Source: Candidatus Phyllobacterium onerii (GTDB lineage Bacteria; Pseudomonadota; Alphaproteobacteria; Rhizobiales; Rhizobiaceae). Taken from it: a stretch of 64,000 bases of DNA. Under the pieces are notes generated by a model, which saw only the letters and a program-made list of their open reading frames with translations, was not told the origin of the DNA and did no database searches. Below are positions 28,670 to 37,447 of the stretch, one piece after another (positions within the stretch are counted from its first letter, which is position 1; each line of letters opens with the position of its first letter). Where the stretch lies: assembly GCF_028331445.1 (NCBI RefSeq), contig NZ_JAQMHX010000008.1, forward strand, positions 186,001-250,000, given 5' to 3'. The translations under genes and the position numbers were made by a program.

Positions 28670-29653
28670 GTGGCAGGACTACATCAACGCCTTTTTCGCT
28701 TCGGCATCTTGCTCGCGCTCGCTCTTGGTTTTGGCACGCAGGCGAGCCCGGCTGCGGAAACGGTCCGTGTTGGCGTCCTGAAATTCGGGACTGTCAATTG
28801 GGAGCTGGACACGATCAAGCAGCACAAGCTCGACGAAAAATATGGCGTGAATGTCGACGTCCGCTTCTTCGCCAGTGAAGATGCAACCAATGTGGCCATG
28901 ATGGCCGGGGATGTCGATATCATTGTCACGGACTGGCTCTGGGTGTCGCGGCAGCGCGCGTCAGGCGAAGACCTGACCTTCGTGCCCTATTCCAGTTCAG
29001 TCGGAGCCTTGATGGTTCACGATGGCTCGCCAATCAAAAGCCTGGCGGATCTGAAAGGCAAGAAGATCGGAGTGGCAGGTGGGCCGCTGGACAAGAGCTG
29101 GCTGCTCATACAGGGCTATGCCAAGCACCAATTCGCACTCGATCTGCCGGCGCAAAGCGAAATTGTCTACGGCACGCCGCCGCTACTTGCCGAAAAGGCG
29201 CAGCAAGGCGAACTGGATGCCGTGCTGAACTTCTGGAATTTTTGCGCGCGGCTTGAAGCCAATGGGTTTCACCGCCTGGTCAGTACCAGCGATGCTGCAA
29301 AGGCGCTCGGCGCTACAGGTGACGTTTCGGCCATCGGTTACATCTTTCACGACAAATGGGCCGACGCCCATCCGGACGCGATAGCGGGTTTCGTCAAGGC
29401 AAGTCGAGATGCGAAGGCCCTGCTCGGCAGTTCCGATGAGGAATGGCAACGTTTGGCGCCGGTGGTGAAGGCCGAAGGCCATGAACTGGATGTGCTGCGT
29501 GACCGCTATCGTGAAGGTGTTCCCGACCGGCCAATCGAGGACGAACAGGCCGACGCGGTGAAGCTCTATGCTATCCTTGCCGATCTTGGCGGCGAACGGC
29601 TTGTCGGCCCCGGAAAAACCTTGGCACCGGGCACATTCTGGAGGGCAGACTAA
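28670..29653 (+). CDS. NitT/TauT-type ABC transporter substrate-binding protein
   Basis: A 327-residue periplasmic binding protein: signal peptide (about 1-30, ending SPAAET), then VRVGVLKFGTVNWELDTIKQ, VAMMAGDVDIIVTDWLWVSRQR and the hinge segment LADLKGKKIGVAGGPLDKSW. This is the SsuA/TauA/ThiY-like fold. The GTG start at 28670 follows GGGAGGACATC. It is the first gene of a five-gene run (binding protein, permease, ATPase, metallohydrolase, SoxYZ-like carrier) lying between the cbb and xox blocks. Such modules are found with PQQ-alcohol dehydrogenases; the ligand is unknown. Confidence 0.87.
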   Translation: MAGLHQRLFRFGILLALALGFGTQASPAAETVRVGVLKFGTVNWELDTIKQHKLDEKYGVNVDVRFFASEDATNVAMMAGDVDIIVTDWLWVSRQRASGEDLTFVPYSSSVGALMVHDGSPIKSLADLKGKKIGVAGGPLDKSWLLIQGYAKHQFALDLPAQSEIVYGTPPLLAEKAQQGELDAVLNFWNFCARLEANGFHRLVSTSDAAKALGATGDVSAIGYIFHDKWADAHPDAIAGFVKASRDAKALLGSSDEEWQRLAPVVKAEGHELDVLRDRYREGVPDRPIEDEQADAVKLYAILADLGGERLVGPGKTLAPGTFWRAD

Positions 29654-30472
29654 TTGGCTCTTGCATCAAGCGAACGGCAGCAAACGGGCAAGCTTGTTTC
29701 CACCACGGTTTCAAAGCGGCAGTGGAGCTCACCGTTGATGGTGTTGCTGTCGTTTGGCGCATTGGTCGTCGCATGGCACCTTGGAGCGACGATCTGGCCC
29801 AGTCGCTCGTTCCCGGCGCCTTTGCTGGTTCTGCAAACCTTTATCAGCGAAACGGCGAGCGGCGATCTGCCGTATAATCTCGGTATCACCTTGTGCCGCG
29901 TGGCCGCCTCCTTCGTCCTGGCGATGCTGATAGGTTCGGTGATCGGTGTCCTGCTTGGCAGCCATCGCCGTGCAGATCAGTTTTTCAATCCCTGGGTCAT
30001 TCTCTTCCTCAATATACCGGCGCTGGTCATCATCGTCCTCGCCTATATCTGGTTCGGGCTCAATGAAGCCGCAGCGATCGGCGCCGTAGCGCTCAACAAG
30101 ATCCCGAATGTGGTCGTCACCATGCGTGAAGGAACGAGGGCGCTCGATCCGCGCTACGCGGAAATGGCACAGGTGTACCGCTTCAATGCACTCGATCGCT
30201 TGCGGCACATTCTGATACCCCAACTGCAGCCCTATATTGCCGCCGCGTCGCGTTCCGGCATTTCGCTGATCTGGAAAATTGTGCTCGTGGTCGAGTTGCT
30301 CGGCCGCTCAAACGGTGTCGGTTTTCAGATCAATCTGTTTTTTCAACTCTTCGATGTCGCGGCGATACTTGCCTATACGCTGGCCTTTGTCGCCGTCATG
30401 CTCTTCATCGAACTCGTCGTGGTGCAACCGCTTGAACACACATCAACTCGCTGGCGTCGCAGCGCGGCTTAA
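29654..30472 (+). CDS. NitT/TauT-type ABC transporter permease
   Basis: A 272-residue inner-membrane permease with about six helices. It has the EAA-like loop MREGTRALDPRYAEMAQVYRFN...LIPQLQPYIAAASRSG that docks the ATPase. A TTG start directly after the binding protein's stop, with GGAGGG nearby, is the only initiation codon giving a full-length N-terminus. It partners with the adjacent binding protein and ATPase. Confidence 0.87.
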   Translation: MALASSERQQTGKLVSTTVSKRQWSSPLMVLLSFGALVVAWHLGATIWPSRSFPAPLLVLQTFISETASGDLPYNLGITLCRVAASFVLAMLIGSVIGVLLGSHRRADQFFNPWVILFLNIPALVIIVLAYIWFGLNEAAAIGAVALNKIPNVVVTMREGTRALDPRYAEMAQVYRFNALDRLRHILIPQLQPYIAAASRSGISLIWKIVLVVELLGRSNGVGFQINLFFQLFDVAAILAYTLAFVAVMLFIELVVVQPLEHTSTRWRRSAA

Positions 30473-31190
30473 GGTCAATCTCGAGGAGAAGACGTTCCAC
30501 TCGTCCAACAGTGGAACGATTGAAGTGCTGCGCGATCTGCGCTTCGAGGTCGAGCAGAACGAGTTCGCTTGTATCCTTGGACCGTCAGGCTGCGGCAAGA
30601 CCACCACACTGCGCATTCTGCTTGGTCTCGATAGCGACTATCACGGGTCGATCCAGTTACCCGGATTGGCGGACGCGCGTATCGGGGCGGTGTTTCAGGA
30701 GCCGATGCTTCTGCCGTGGCGCACGGTCGAGCAGAATGTGCGGCTCGCCATGCCGAGGCCCATGCGTGAGACCAATCTCGACAGCTTGTTCAGCACGCTA
30801 GGCCTGTCGAAGATGCGCAATTTCTATCCGGCAGAGCTATCGCTGGGGCTGGCACGCCGGGCGGCGATAGCGCGCGCGCTGGCGATCGAGCCGGATATAC
30901 TTTTGCTTGATGAACCATTTGTCTCGCTGGATGAGTCCACAGCGCAGCAACTCCGGCATATGCTGCTCTCCGTATGGTCCGAGCGCCCGACAACCGCATT
31001 GATGGTGACGCATAATCTGCAGGAGGCGATCATGCTCGCCGACCGTATCATCGTGCTTTCCGAACGTCCCGCCCATGTGATCGGCACGTTCGATATCCGC
31101 TTGCCGCGCAACTATCGCAATGAGCAGGTGAAGGCTGATCTGCTGCGTTCGTTCAATGAGAAATTCGCTGGGGTGAGGAACGCACCATGA
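30432..31190 (+). CDS. NitT/TauT-type ABC transporter ATP-binding protein
   Basis: A 252-residue ABC ATPase: Walker A ILGPSGCGKTTTLR, Q-loop FQEPMLLPWRTVEQN, signature LSLGLARRAAIARAL (variant of LSGGQ), Walker B DILLLDEPFVSLD, H-loop TALMVTHNLQEA. No ATG or GTG exists before the conserved region after the permease end, so the TTG at 30432, overlapping the permease by 41 bp, is the likely start. The variant LSLGL signature is typical of some NitT/TauT ATPases. Confidence 0.85.
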   Translation: MNTHQLAGVAARLKVNLEEKTFHSSNSGTIEVLRDLRFEVEQNEFACILGPSGCGKTTTLRILLGLDSDYHGSIQLPGLADARIGAVFQEPMLLPWRTVEQNVRLAMPRPMRETNLDSLFSTLGLSKMRNFYPAELSLGLARRAAIARALAIEPDILLLDEPFVSLDESTAQQLRHMLLSVWSERPTTALMVTHNLQEAIMLADRIIVLSERPAHVIGTFDIRLPRNYRNEQVKADLLRSFNEKFAGVRNAP

Positions 31191-32146
31191 GCGAGCCGAC
31201 CCGGCGCAGCGTTCTTAAAACTGGCGTCTTTTTCGCCTGTTGCGGCATTTCGCATGTCCGTCTGGCGCGGGCGCAGTCGAGCCCGGTCGAGCCCTTGCCT
31301 GTCAAGGAGATTACCCGCGGGGTATTCGCCTTTGCAGGCAGGCCAGAGATGATGGCTGCGAACAACGAGGGCGAGATCTGCAATGTCAGCTTCATCATCG
31401 GTGACGAAGCGGTCGCCGTGATCGACAGCGGCGGCAGTGTTGCCGAGGGGAGGGAGCTCCTCGCCGCCATTCGCGCCAGGACAAATAAGCCGATCCGCTA
31501 TCTGATCAACACGCACATGCACCCCGATCATATTTTCGGAAACGCCGCATTCGGGGAAACGGGAGCGATTGTTGTCGGGCATCACAATCTGCCGCGCGCC
31601 CTGAGCGCCCGCGGCGACTATTATTTGCAGAGCTATCGCGATGCCATGGGCAGTGAGCTGATGGCCGACATAAAGATCGTGCCACCCACGAAACTCATCA
31701 CCGGCGAGGAACAGCTCGATATCGGTAATCGGAAGCTTACGTTGAAAGCCTGGAAACCTGCCCATACGGACAACGATTTGACAATTTTCGACGAACAGTC
31801 GGGCACATTCTTCACTGGCGATCTGTGCTTCATCGAGCATCTTCCGACGATGGATGGATCGCTGCTTGGCTGGATCGCACAGCTGGAGGAGCTCAAAGGG
31901 ATCAAGGCAAAATTCGCGGTACCGGGACATGGTCCCGTTCCGTCGGCGTGGCCGCAGGCGCTTGAGCAGGAGCAGCGCTATTTCGATGCGCTCGCCCGCG
32001 ATATTCGCAAGGCGATCGCCGATGGCGTGCCCATGGCCGAGGCGGTCAAGACAGCGGCGGAAAGCGAGCGGAACGACTGGCGCCTCTTCGACGAATATAA
32101 TGTGCGCAACGCCACGGCCGCCTTTGCCGAGCTCGAATGGGAGTGA
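31187..32146 (+). CDS. Quinoprotein-associated metallo-beta-lactamase-fold zinc hydrolase
   Basis: A 319-residue exported protein. It has a twin-arginine-like signal (TRRSVLKTGVFFACCG...), then a metallo-beta-lactamase domain with TGDEAV-type strands, the zinc motif NTHMHPDHIFGN, PAHTDNDLTIF, TGDLCFIEHLPTMDGS and PGHGP. It matches the 'quinoprotein relay system zinc metallohydrolase 2' family (SoxH-related), known only by co-occurrence with PQQ dehydrogenases. It overlaps the ATPase gene by four bases, so it is part of the ABC operon. The substrate is unknown. Confidence 0.87.
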   Translation: MSEPTRRSVLKTGVFFACCGISHVRLARAQSSPVEPLPVKEITRGVFAFAGRPEMMAANNEGEICNVSFIIGDEAVAVIDSGGSVAEGRELLAAIRARTNKPIRYLINTHMHPDHIFGNAAFGETGAIVVGHHNLPRALSARGDYYLQSYRDAMGSELMADIKIVPPTKLITGEEQLDIGNRKLTLKAWKPAHTDNDLTIFDEQSGTFFTGDLCFIEHLPTMDGSLLGWIAQLEELKGIKAKFAVPGHGPVPSAWPQALEQEQRYFDALARDIRKAIADGVPMAEAVKTAAESERNDWRLFDEYNVRNATAAFAELEWE

Positions 32147-32226
32147 ACCCGTTTGCAACTTCGTCGGCCGAGGTGGTATACTCAAACATGGCCGGGCACC
32201 GCCAAATTTCTTGGTGGAGGCAGAAT

Positions 32227-33081
32227 ATGACGATAAATGCGATGCGACTGGGCAGCCGGGTGGTTGCGCTCGTCATTCTCGTACTCGTTGGAGCGGCGAT
32301 GCCGTTTGCGGCTGGCGCGCAAAGCGCAAGCGTTCCGGATACCAAAACGTGGGACGGCTTGAAGGGCGATGTATTCGGCCAAAAGCCGATCGGAGATGCT
32401 GATGGCATCATCACGATCGATGCGCCGAAACGCGCCGAGGACGCGGCAATCGTACCCATCGATCTGCATTTCAAAACCGATGCGGCAACTGGCCGGATCA
32501 AGGCTGTCACCCTCATCGTCGATGAAAATCCGTCGCCCGTCGCTGCCGTATTCCAGTTTGGCAAGGATGCAGGCGTCACCCATCTAGCGACCCGCCTTCG
32601 GGTCAATGCCTATTCCTATGTCCGCGCTATCGCGGAAACCGAAGATGGCAAACTTCATATGACGCAAACTTTCGTCAAGGCGTCCGGCGGCTGCTCCGCA
32701 CCGGCGATGAAAAACCAGGACGAGGCCCTGGCCTCGCTCGGCAAGATGAAGCTTCGTGTCTTTACAGCAAAGACTCCCGGCAACGAGCCAATGACCCGCG
32801 CAACGGAAATGCAGCTGATGATTCGTCACCCCAACAACTCAGGGCTGCAGATGGATCAACTCACGCGCTATTATATTCCGGCGCACTTCATTCAGGGCCT
32901 GACCGTCTCGCAGGGCGATCGGCTTATCATGTCGATGGAAGGCGGTATTTCGATCTCTGAAGACCCGAACTTCCGCTTCGAGTTCGATGCAAAGCCCGGC
33001 GAGGATGTGAAAGTCGAGGCTGCCGATACCGAAGGCAAGAAATTCCAGGACGAATTGCCGCTGGAATCCTCCAGCCTGTGA
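32227..33081 (+). CDS. Quinoprotein dehydrogenase-associated SoxYZ-like carrier protein
   Basis: A 284-residue periplasmic protein with a signal peptide (about 8-34, ending AAGAQS). Its N-terminal half is SoxY-like (IVPIDLHFKTD, then the conserved Cys in KASGGCSAPAM), and its C-terminal half is SoxZ-like (TRATEMQLMIRHPNNSGLQMD...YYIPAHFI). It lacks the C-terminal GGCGG arm of true sulfur-oxidising SoxY. The family occurs with PQQ dehydrogenases and the metallohydrolase just upstream. ATG 32227 follows GGTGGAGGCAGAAT. Sulfur-carrier chemistry here is unproven. Confidence 0.85.
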   Translation: MTINAMRLGSRVVALVILVLVGAAMPFAAGAQSASVPDTKTWDGLKGDVFGQKPIGDADGIITIDAPKRAEDAAIVPIDLHFKTDAATGRIKAVTLIVDENPSPVAAVFQFGKDAGVTHLATRLRVNAYSYVRAIAETEDGKLHMTQTFVKASGGCSAPAMKNQDEALASLGKMKLRVFTAKTPGNEPMTRATEMQLMIRHPNNSGLQMDQLTRYYIPAHFIQGLTVSQGDRLIMSMEGGISISEDPNFRFEFDAKPGEDVKVEAADTEGKKFQDELPLESSSL

Positions 33082-33238
33082 TCGAAAACGCGGCCATGAA
33101 GACCTTCCAGAATTCATTTTGATGAGTCAGGTAGGGTGGTTTTCGAGGAGCCGTAGCGCCGCGAACTATCTCGTTCGTGAGTACCGGAAGTCGAGAAAAG
33201 CTGCCCTAGATGGCCATCAAGATGAATTATCGAGGTCT

Positions 33239-33589
33239 TCAGAAGCAGCGGACATCGGCTTCGGCTTGTGCCCGCTTCAATTCGGTGATCGAAGCTTTCG
33301 CCGGAGCGCTCTCACGGAATAGGGCACCATTCTCTCCGGACACCAGCCCCATCTGTTTGTAGGTCTCGGCGGCTTCGTAATGAGGGTAGGTCACGACGGA
33401 TGCGATGACGTCGATAGAACAGGAACAGCGCTGAAGCATATCCCGGTTCTCACCATTGGCTTTCATGCAGCCATAGACGTATTCAGCGAGGGTCGAAGTG
33501 GGGTAATCTGACGCAGCGTTTGCCGGCAAGGAAAGGACAATTGCTGCACCTGCTAACAGGGCAATATGCGTGATCTTCGTCGTCATCAT
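33239..33589 (-). CDS. Small periplasmic Cys-containing protein divergent from xoxF
   Basis: A 116-residue exported protein: signal peptide (1-25, ending LPANAAS), then YPTSTLAEYVYGCMKANGE, QRCSCSIDVIASVV, and a C-terminal ADVRCF. The four Cys (about C40, C52, C54, C115) could form disulfides. I recall similar uncharacterised proteins next to xoxF in rhizobia. GAGGATGCC precedes the tandem ATG at 33589/33586. It shares the 452-bp control region with xoxF, so joint regulation is likely. The function is unknown; a periplasmic accessory role is inferred. Confidence 0.75.
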   Translation of the reverse strand: MMTTKITHIALLAGAAIVLSLPANAASDYPTSTLAEYVYGCMKANGENRDMLQRCSCSIDVIASVVTYPHYEAAETYKQMGLVSGENGALFRESAPAKASITELKRAQAEADVRCF

Positions 33590-34041
33590 GGCATCCTCGC
33601 ATTTTTCGGACGGTAAATATACATTTTCCAAGTAGATAGCAAATAACAATAACAAACCGCAATCAGAATCCCTTCTATAAGTATCAAATTATGTGACAAG
33701 GTCGTCTGGCAGAATACGATAACTAAATCGGCCACTTACTGCAATGCAGCAAAAGTACACTGCAGTGCAGCAAATATAATTTGATAATCCGGCTTGCCTA
33801 ATGCAATTCTTTCTCCTATCGTCAACTTGTTTCCGGCTTCAAGGACGTTGCCGTCAAGGGAGTGGTGACAGTCTTCGTAGGCCAAGCGAGGTGGGCAGTA
33901 ACGGTGCCCTCTGCGCGCCTGGCTTTGTCGTGACACGCTGCCGGAAATACTTCCCCATTTGCGTGAGCTAATGGAGCGAACCCGCACTGAAAAACGGCTT
34001 CGTCCGATAGTTCATAAATGTGAACTTAGGGAGGACTCAAA
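33590..34041. promoter_or_regulatory. xoxF upstream control region
   Basis: A 452-bp divergent region without a supported gene. It contains a 17-bp direct repeat (33738-33754 and 33759-33775, listed separately). Further on is a possible hairpin GGGCA (33893-33897) / TGCCC (33905-33909). The xoxF ribosome-binding site GGGAGGAC lies just before 34042. The stretch of about 260 bp between the repeats and xoxF is long enough for a structured leader. xoxF is lanthanide-induced in rhizobia and Methylobacterium, so regulatory elements are expected here. Confidence 0.6.
33738..33775. repeat. Tandem 17-bp direct repeat, probable activator site
   Basis: ACTGCAATGCAGCAAAA (33738-33754) is repeated as ACTGCAGTGCAGCAAAT (33759-33775), with two mismatches and a 21-bp period, i.e. 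two helical turns. Each copy contains a TGCA-rich dyad. This is the typical layout for a dimeric regulator binding the same DNA face. It lies about 270 bp before xoxF and 150 bp before the divergent Cys-protein gene. Confidence 0.6.
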
Positions 34042-35871
34042 ATGCGTGTACACAAGAATTTAATTGGAATTGCATTGGCTACAACGGCCATGACGTTCTC
34101 ATTGGCGGGGGGTGCTCTGGCCAATGACGATCTTCAGGGTCTGATTTCTGATTCGAAGAACTGGGCTATCCAGACCGGCGATTACGCTAATACGCGATAT
34201 TCAAAACTCAATAAAATCACTGCGGACAATGTCAAAAACCTTCAGGTCGCCTGGACGTTTTCGACTGGTGTGTTGCGCGGCCATGAAGGAGGCCCGCTCA
34301 TCGTTGGCGATGTGATGTATGTCCATGCGCCATATCCGAACACCGTCTTTGCGCTTGACCTGAACAATGATGGCAAAATCCTCTGGAAGTATGAACCCAA
34401 GCAGGACGCAAACGTCATTCCCATCATGTGCTGCGATACCGTTAATCGCGGCGTAGCTTACGGCGACGGCAAGATATTCCTTTATCAGGCCGATACAACG
34501 CTCGTTGCCCTCGATGCAAAGACGGGTAAACCGGTCTGGTCCGTGAAAAACGCCGAGGCGTCAGACGGCAGTAAGGGCGAATCCGGTACATCCGCGCCAA
34601 TGGTCGTGAAAGACAAGGTCATCGTCGGTATTTCCGGTGGTGAATTTGGTGTTCGCGGTGCGTTGACCGCTTATGACATGAAGGACGGCAAGCAGGCCTG
34701 GCGTGCCTGGTCGATGGGTTCCGACAAGGAAACCTTGATCGATCCGGAAAAGACCACCCAGCTCGGCAAGCCAGTCGGAAAAGACTCCGGCACCAACACC
34801 TGGGAAGGTGATCAATGGAAAACCGGTGGTGGAACAACCTGGGGTTGGTATTCGTACGATCCCAAGCTGAACCTGATCTATTACGGTACCGGCAATCCAT
34901 CCACCTGGAACCCAAGTCAGCGTCCCGGTGACAACAAGTGGTCCATGACCATCATGGCCCGCGATGCCGATACCGGCATGGCGAAATGGCTCTACCAGAT
35001 GACCCCGCATGACGAGTGGGATTATGACGGTATCAATGAAATGATCCTTGCGGATGGCATCGAAGTCGGTGGCAAGCCGCGTGATGTCCTCGTGCACTTC
35101 GATCGCAACGGCTTTGCCTATACGATGGATCGTGCAACCGGCGAACTTCTGGTCGCAAAGAAATACGATCCGGCAGTGAACTGGGCGACGGAAGTCGACA
35201 TGGACAAGGATAGCAAGACCTACGGCCGTCCGAAGGTCGTGGACAAATACTCGACCCAGGCTCAAGGCGAAGACGTCAACACCACGGGTATCTGCCCGGC
35301 GGCTCTTGGTACGAAAGATCAACAGCCGGCTGCCTATTCGCCAAAGACCAAGCTCTTCTATGTTCCAACAAACCACGTCTGCATGGATTACGAGCCCTAC
35401 AAGGTTAGTTACACCGCCGGTCAGCCTTACGTCGGCGCGACACTTTCCATGTATCCAGCTCCGAACAGCCATGGCGGCATGGGTAACTTCATCGCATGGG
35501 ATGCGGCCAAGGGCGAGATCGTCTGGTCCAAACCCGAGCAGTTCTCGGTCTGGTCAGGTGCTTTGGCCACCGATGGCGATGTCGTCTTCTACGGAACACT
35601 GGAAGGCTATCTGAAGGCGGTCGATAAGGACGGCAAGGAACTTTACAAGTTCAAGACTCCGTCCGGCATCATCGGTAACGTCACCACATACGAACATAAG
35701 GGCAAACAATATGTTGCCGTTCTGTCCGGTGTTGGCGGATGGGCTGGTATCGGTCTTGCCGCTGGCTTGACGAAGCCGAATGAAGGCCTTGGCGCGGTCG
35801 GCGGTTATGCTGCGCTCTCCGACTACACGGCCTTGGGCGGTCAGTTGACCGTTTTCGCTGTTCCTGAGTAA
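34042..35871 (+). CDS. xoxF: Lanthanide-dependent methanol dehydrogenase (PQQ)
   Basis: A 609-residue periplasmic quinoprotein oxidising methanol. Signal peptide 1-27 (GGALA/ND), then an eight-bladed propeller with W-docking motifs. The vicinal disulfide is C130-C131 (MCCDTVNRG). Metal/PQQ ligands are E201, N285 and catalytic D327. D329 ([11 protein letters not shown]) is the extra Asp that distinguishes lanthanide-using XoxF from calcium MxaF, which has Ala there. The sequence is XoxF5-like. It heads the xoxF-G-J cluster. No mxa genes are present in the window. Confidence 0.97.
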   Translation: MRVHKNLIGIALATTAMTFSLAGGALANDDLQGLISDSKNWAIQTGDYANTRYSKLNKITADNVKNLQVAWTFSTGVLRGHEGGPLIVGDVMYVHAPYPNTVFALDLNNDGKILWKYEPKQDANVIPIMCCDTVNRGVAYGDGKIFLYQADTTLVALDAKTGKPVWSVKNAEASDGSKGESGTSAPMVVKDKVIVGISGGEFGVRGALTAYDMKDGKQAWRAWSMGSDKETLIDPEKTTQLGKPVGKDSGTNTWEGDQWKTGGGTTWGWYSYDPKLNLIYYGTGNPSTWNPSQRPGDNKWSMTIMARDADTGMAKWLYQMTPHDEWDYDGINEMILADGIEVGGKPRDVLVHFDRNGFAYTMDRATGELLVAKKYDPAVNWATEVDMDKDSKTYGRPKVVDKYSTQAQGEDVNTTGICPAALGTKDQQPAAYSPKTKLFYVPTNHVCMDYEPYKVSYTAGQPYVGATLSMYPAPNSHGGMGNFIAWDAAKGEIVWSKPEQFSVWSGALATDGDVVFYGTLEGYLKAVDKDGKELYKFKTPSGIIGNVTTYEHKGKQYVAVLSGVGGWAGIGLAAGLTKPNEGLGAVGGYAALSDYTALGGQLTVFAVPE

Positions 35872-35925
35872 TCGGGAACAAAGCTGACACAGTGAGCCCG
35901 CGGATGCAGGCTTTGAATAATGGGT

Positions 35926-35948
35926 GCCCGGTTTCAACCAGGCCGGGC
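35926..35948 (+). terminator. Hairpin in the xoxF-xoxG spacer
   Basis: GCCCGG (35926-35931) and CCGGGC (35943-35948) form a six-base-pair GC stem in the 175-bp spacer after xoxF. With no T-run it may act as partial attenuator or mRNA-stabilising element, allowing more xoxF than xoxG message. Confidence 0.4.
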
Positions 35949-36046
35949 CCCCCGTGTCACCTGACCCAGATTGATGATCAAACAACCGTCCAGGCGGCGC
36001 CGCGAGGTGCTGACGCGAATTGACGAGTTGAATGCGAGGTTCTTGT

Positions 36047-36571
36047 ATGCCTATTCGAATGACATTGCTTGCCGTCACTGCCGGTCTTGCGCTTGTAGCG
36101 GGCCTAGGCAGCGCTTACGCCGATGACAAAGCCGCAGCAGCTGTTGCCTCCGACGAAAACGGCAAATATGCCGATAAGGATGGGAATCCCACGTTCAAGA
36201 TCAAGGAGGATGGAACGGTCGACTGGTACACCTATAGCGGGTTTCGCCGGTTCAATTCAGATTGTTTTGTCTGCCACGGCGCTGACGGTGCGGGTTCTTC
36301 CTTCGCGCCAGCGTTGGCAGATTCGTTGAAGACAATGAGCTATGCCGACTTTTTGTCGACAGTTGCTGAAGGTCGCAAAAACCTCAAAAATGGCAATGAC
36401 AAGGTGATGCCTGCTTTTGGCAACAACAAGAATGTCTACTGCTATATGGACGACCTCTACGTCTACCTTCGTGCCCGCGCCGTAGGCGATCTGCCGCGTG
36501 GGCGTCCCGCGAAACATGAGGACAAGCCGCCAGCAGCCAAAGAGGCGGAAGCCTCGTGTATGGGTGGTTAA
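36047..36571 (+). CDS. xoxG: XoxG-type cytochrome c (electron acceptor of XoxF)
   Basis: A 174-residue periplasmic cytochrome c(L)-like protein: signal peptide (1-25, ending GSAYA), heme motif CFVCH, GSSFAPALADSLKTM, and the Met ligand within the NDKVMPAFGNNKNVYCYMDDLY region. The charged C-terminus is KHEDKPPAAKEAEASCMGG. XoxG accepts electrons from reduced PQQ in XoxF. The start at ATG 36047 follows GCGAGGTT. It ends one base before xoxJ begins. Confidence 0.93.
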   Translation: MPIRMTLLAVTAGLALVAGLGSAYADDKAAAAVASDENGKYADKDGNPTFKIKEDGTVDWYTYSGFRRFNSDCFVCHGADGAGSSFAPALADSLKTMSYADFLSTVAEGRKNLKNGNDKVMPAFGNNKNVYCYMDDLYVYLRARAVGDLPRGRPAKHEDKPPAAKEAEASCMGG

Positions 36572-37435
36572 ATGATGCGATATGCGCGACCACTGATGAG
36601 ATGGATTGCCGGTGGCGTTATGGCGGCGGCAGTTGCCGTGCCGTCGGGGGTCCTTGCGCAAGGCGCGGGTCTTGGAGCCTCGGGCGAGCTGGTCGATCCT
36701 GACGTCCTGCGTGTTTGCTCCGATCCATCCAACATGCCGTTCTCCGATGAGAGCGGCAAGGGGTTTGAAAACAAGCTGGCCGAACTTGTGGCCGCAAAGA
36801 CCGGGCGTAAATCGGTAGCCTATACATGGTTCCCGATGGCGACCGGCTTCGTCCGCAGCACGCTGCGCGCCAATCGCTGCGACATTATCATGGGATACGC
36901 GCAAGGCGACGAACTCGTCCAGAACACCAATGCCTATTATCGCTCGACCTATGTGATGATCTACAAGAAAGACAGCGGTCTCGATGGTGTCGATACGATC
37001 GAGGACAGCAAATTGGCGAATAAGAAAATTGGCGTTGTTGCCGGAACACCGCCGTCAGCAAACCTCGCCAAAGTCGGCTACATGCGTAATGTCCATCCCT
37101 ATCCTTTGATGGTCGATACAAGGCTCGCGCCTTCGATGGCGGAGGTCATGATCAAGGAACTCAAGAGCGGTGTGATCGACGTTGCGATCCTTTGGGGACC
37201 GATGGCAGGTTATTATGCCAAGGAGATCGATCCGAACCTCACGGTGATTCCCCTGGTCAAGGAAAAGACCGGGCATATGGCATACCGGATCACGATGGGT
37301 GTGCGCCCATCCGATCAGGAGTGGAAGCGCACATTGAACAAGGTAATCCGGGAGAACCAGGCTGAGATCAACAAGATCCTGCTCGATTTCGAGGTGCCCC
37401 TGGTCGACGAGAATAACAAGCCGATCACGCAGTAG
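36572..37435 (+). CDS. xoxJ: XoxJ periplasmic binding-protein-like accessory factor
   Basis: A 287-residue exported protein of the quinoprotein-associated solute-binding family (MxaJ/XoxJ). It has a signal peptide (1-28), then LRVCSDPSNMPFSDESGKGFENKLAE, FPMATGFVRSTLRANRCDIIMGY and KIGVVAGTPPSANLAK. XoxJ is proposed to help activate XoxF rather than transport a solute. The gene begins immediately after the xoxG stop (TAAATG), so the two are co-translated. Confidence 0.93.
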   Translation: MMRYARPLMRWIAGGVMAAAVAVPSGVLAQGAGLGASGELVDPDVLRVCSDPSNMPFSDESGKGFENKLAELVAAKTGRKSVAYTWFPMATGFVRSTLRANRCDIIMGYAQGDELVQNTNAYYRSTYVMIYKKDSGLDGVDTIEDSKLANKKIGVVAGTPPSANLAKVGYMRNVHPYPLMVDTRLAPSMAEVMIKELKSGVIDVAILWGPMAGYYAKEIDPNLTVIPLVKEKTGHMAYRITMGVRPSDQEWKRTLNKVIRENQAEINKILLDFEVPLVDENNKPITQ

Positions 37436-37447
37436 CGTGGTGGGTGG

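Noticed and set aside
32227-33081. True SoxYZ sulfur-oxidation carrier
   Set aside because: There is no C-terminal GGCGG swinging arm and no other sox genes; it belongs to the quinoprotein-associated fused family.
33736-33987. 83-residue minus-strand frame upstream of xoxF
   Set aside because: It ends inside the direct repeats and has no domain; the region is better explained as regulatory.
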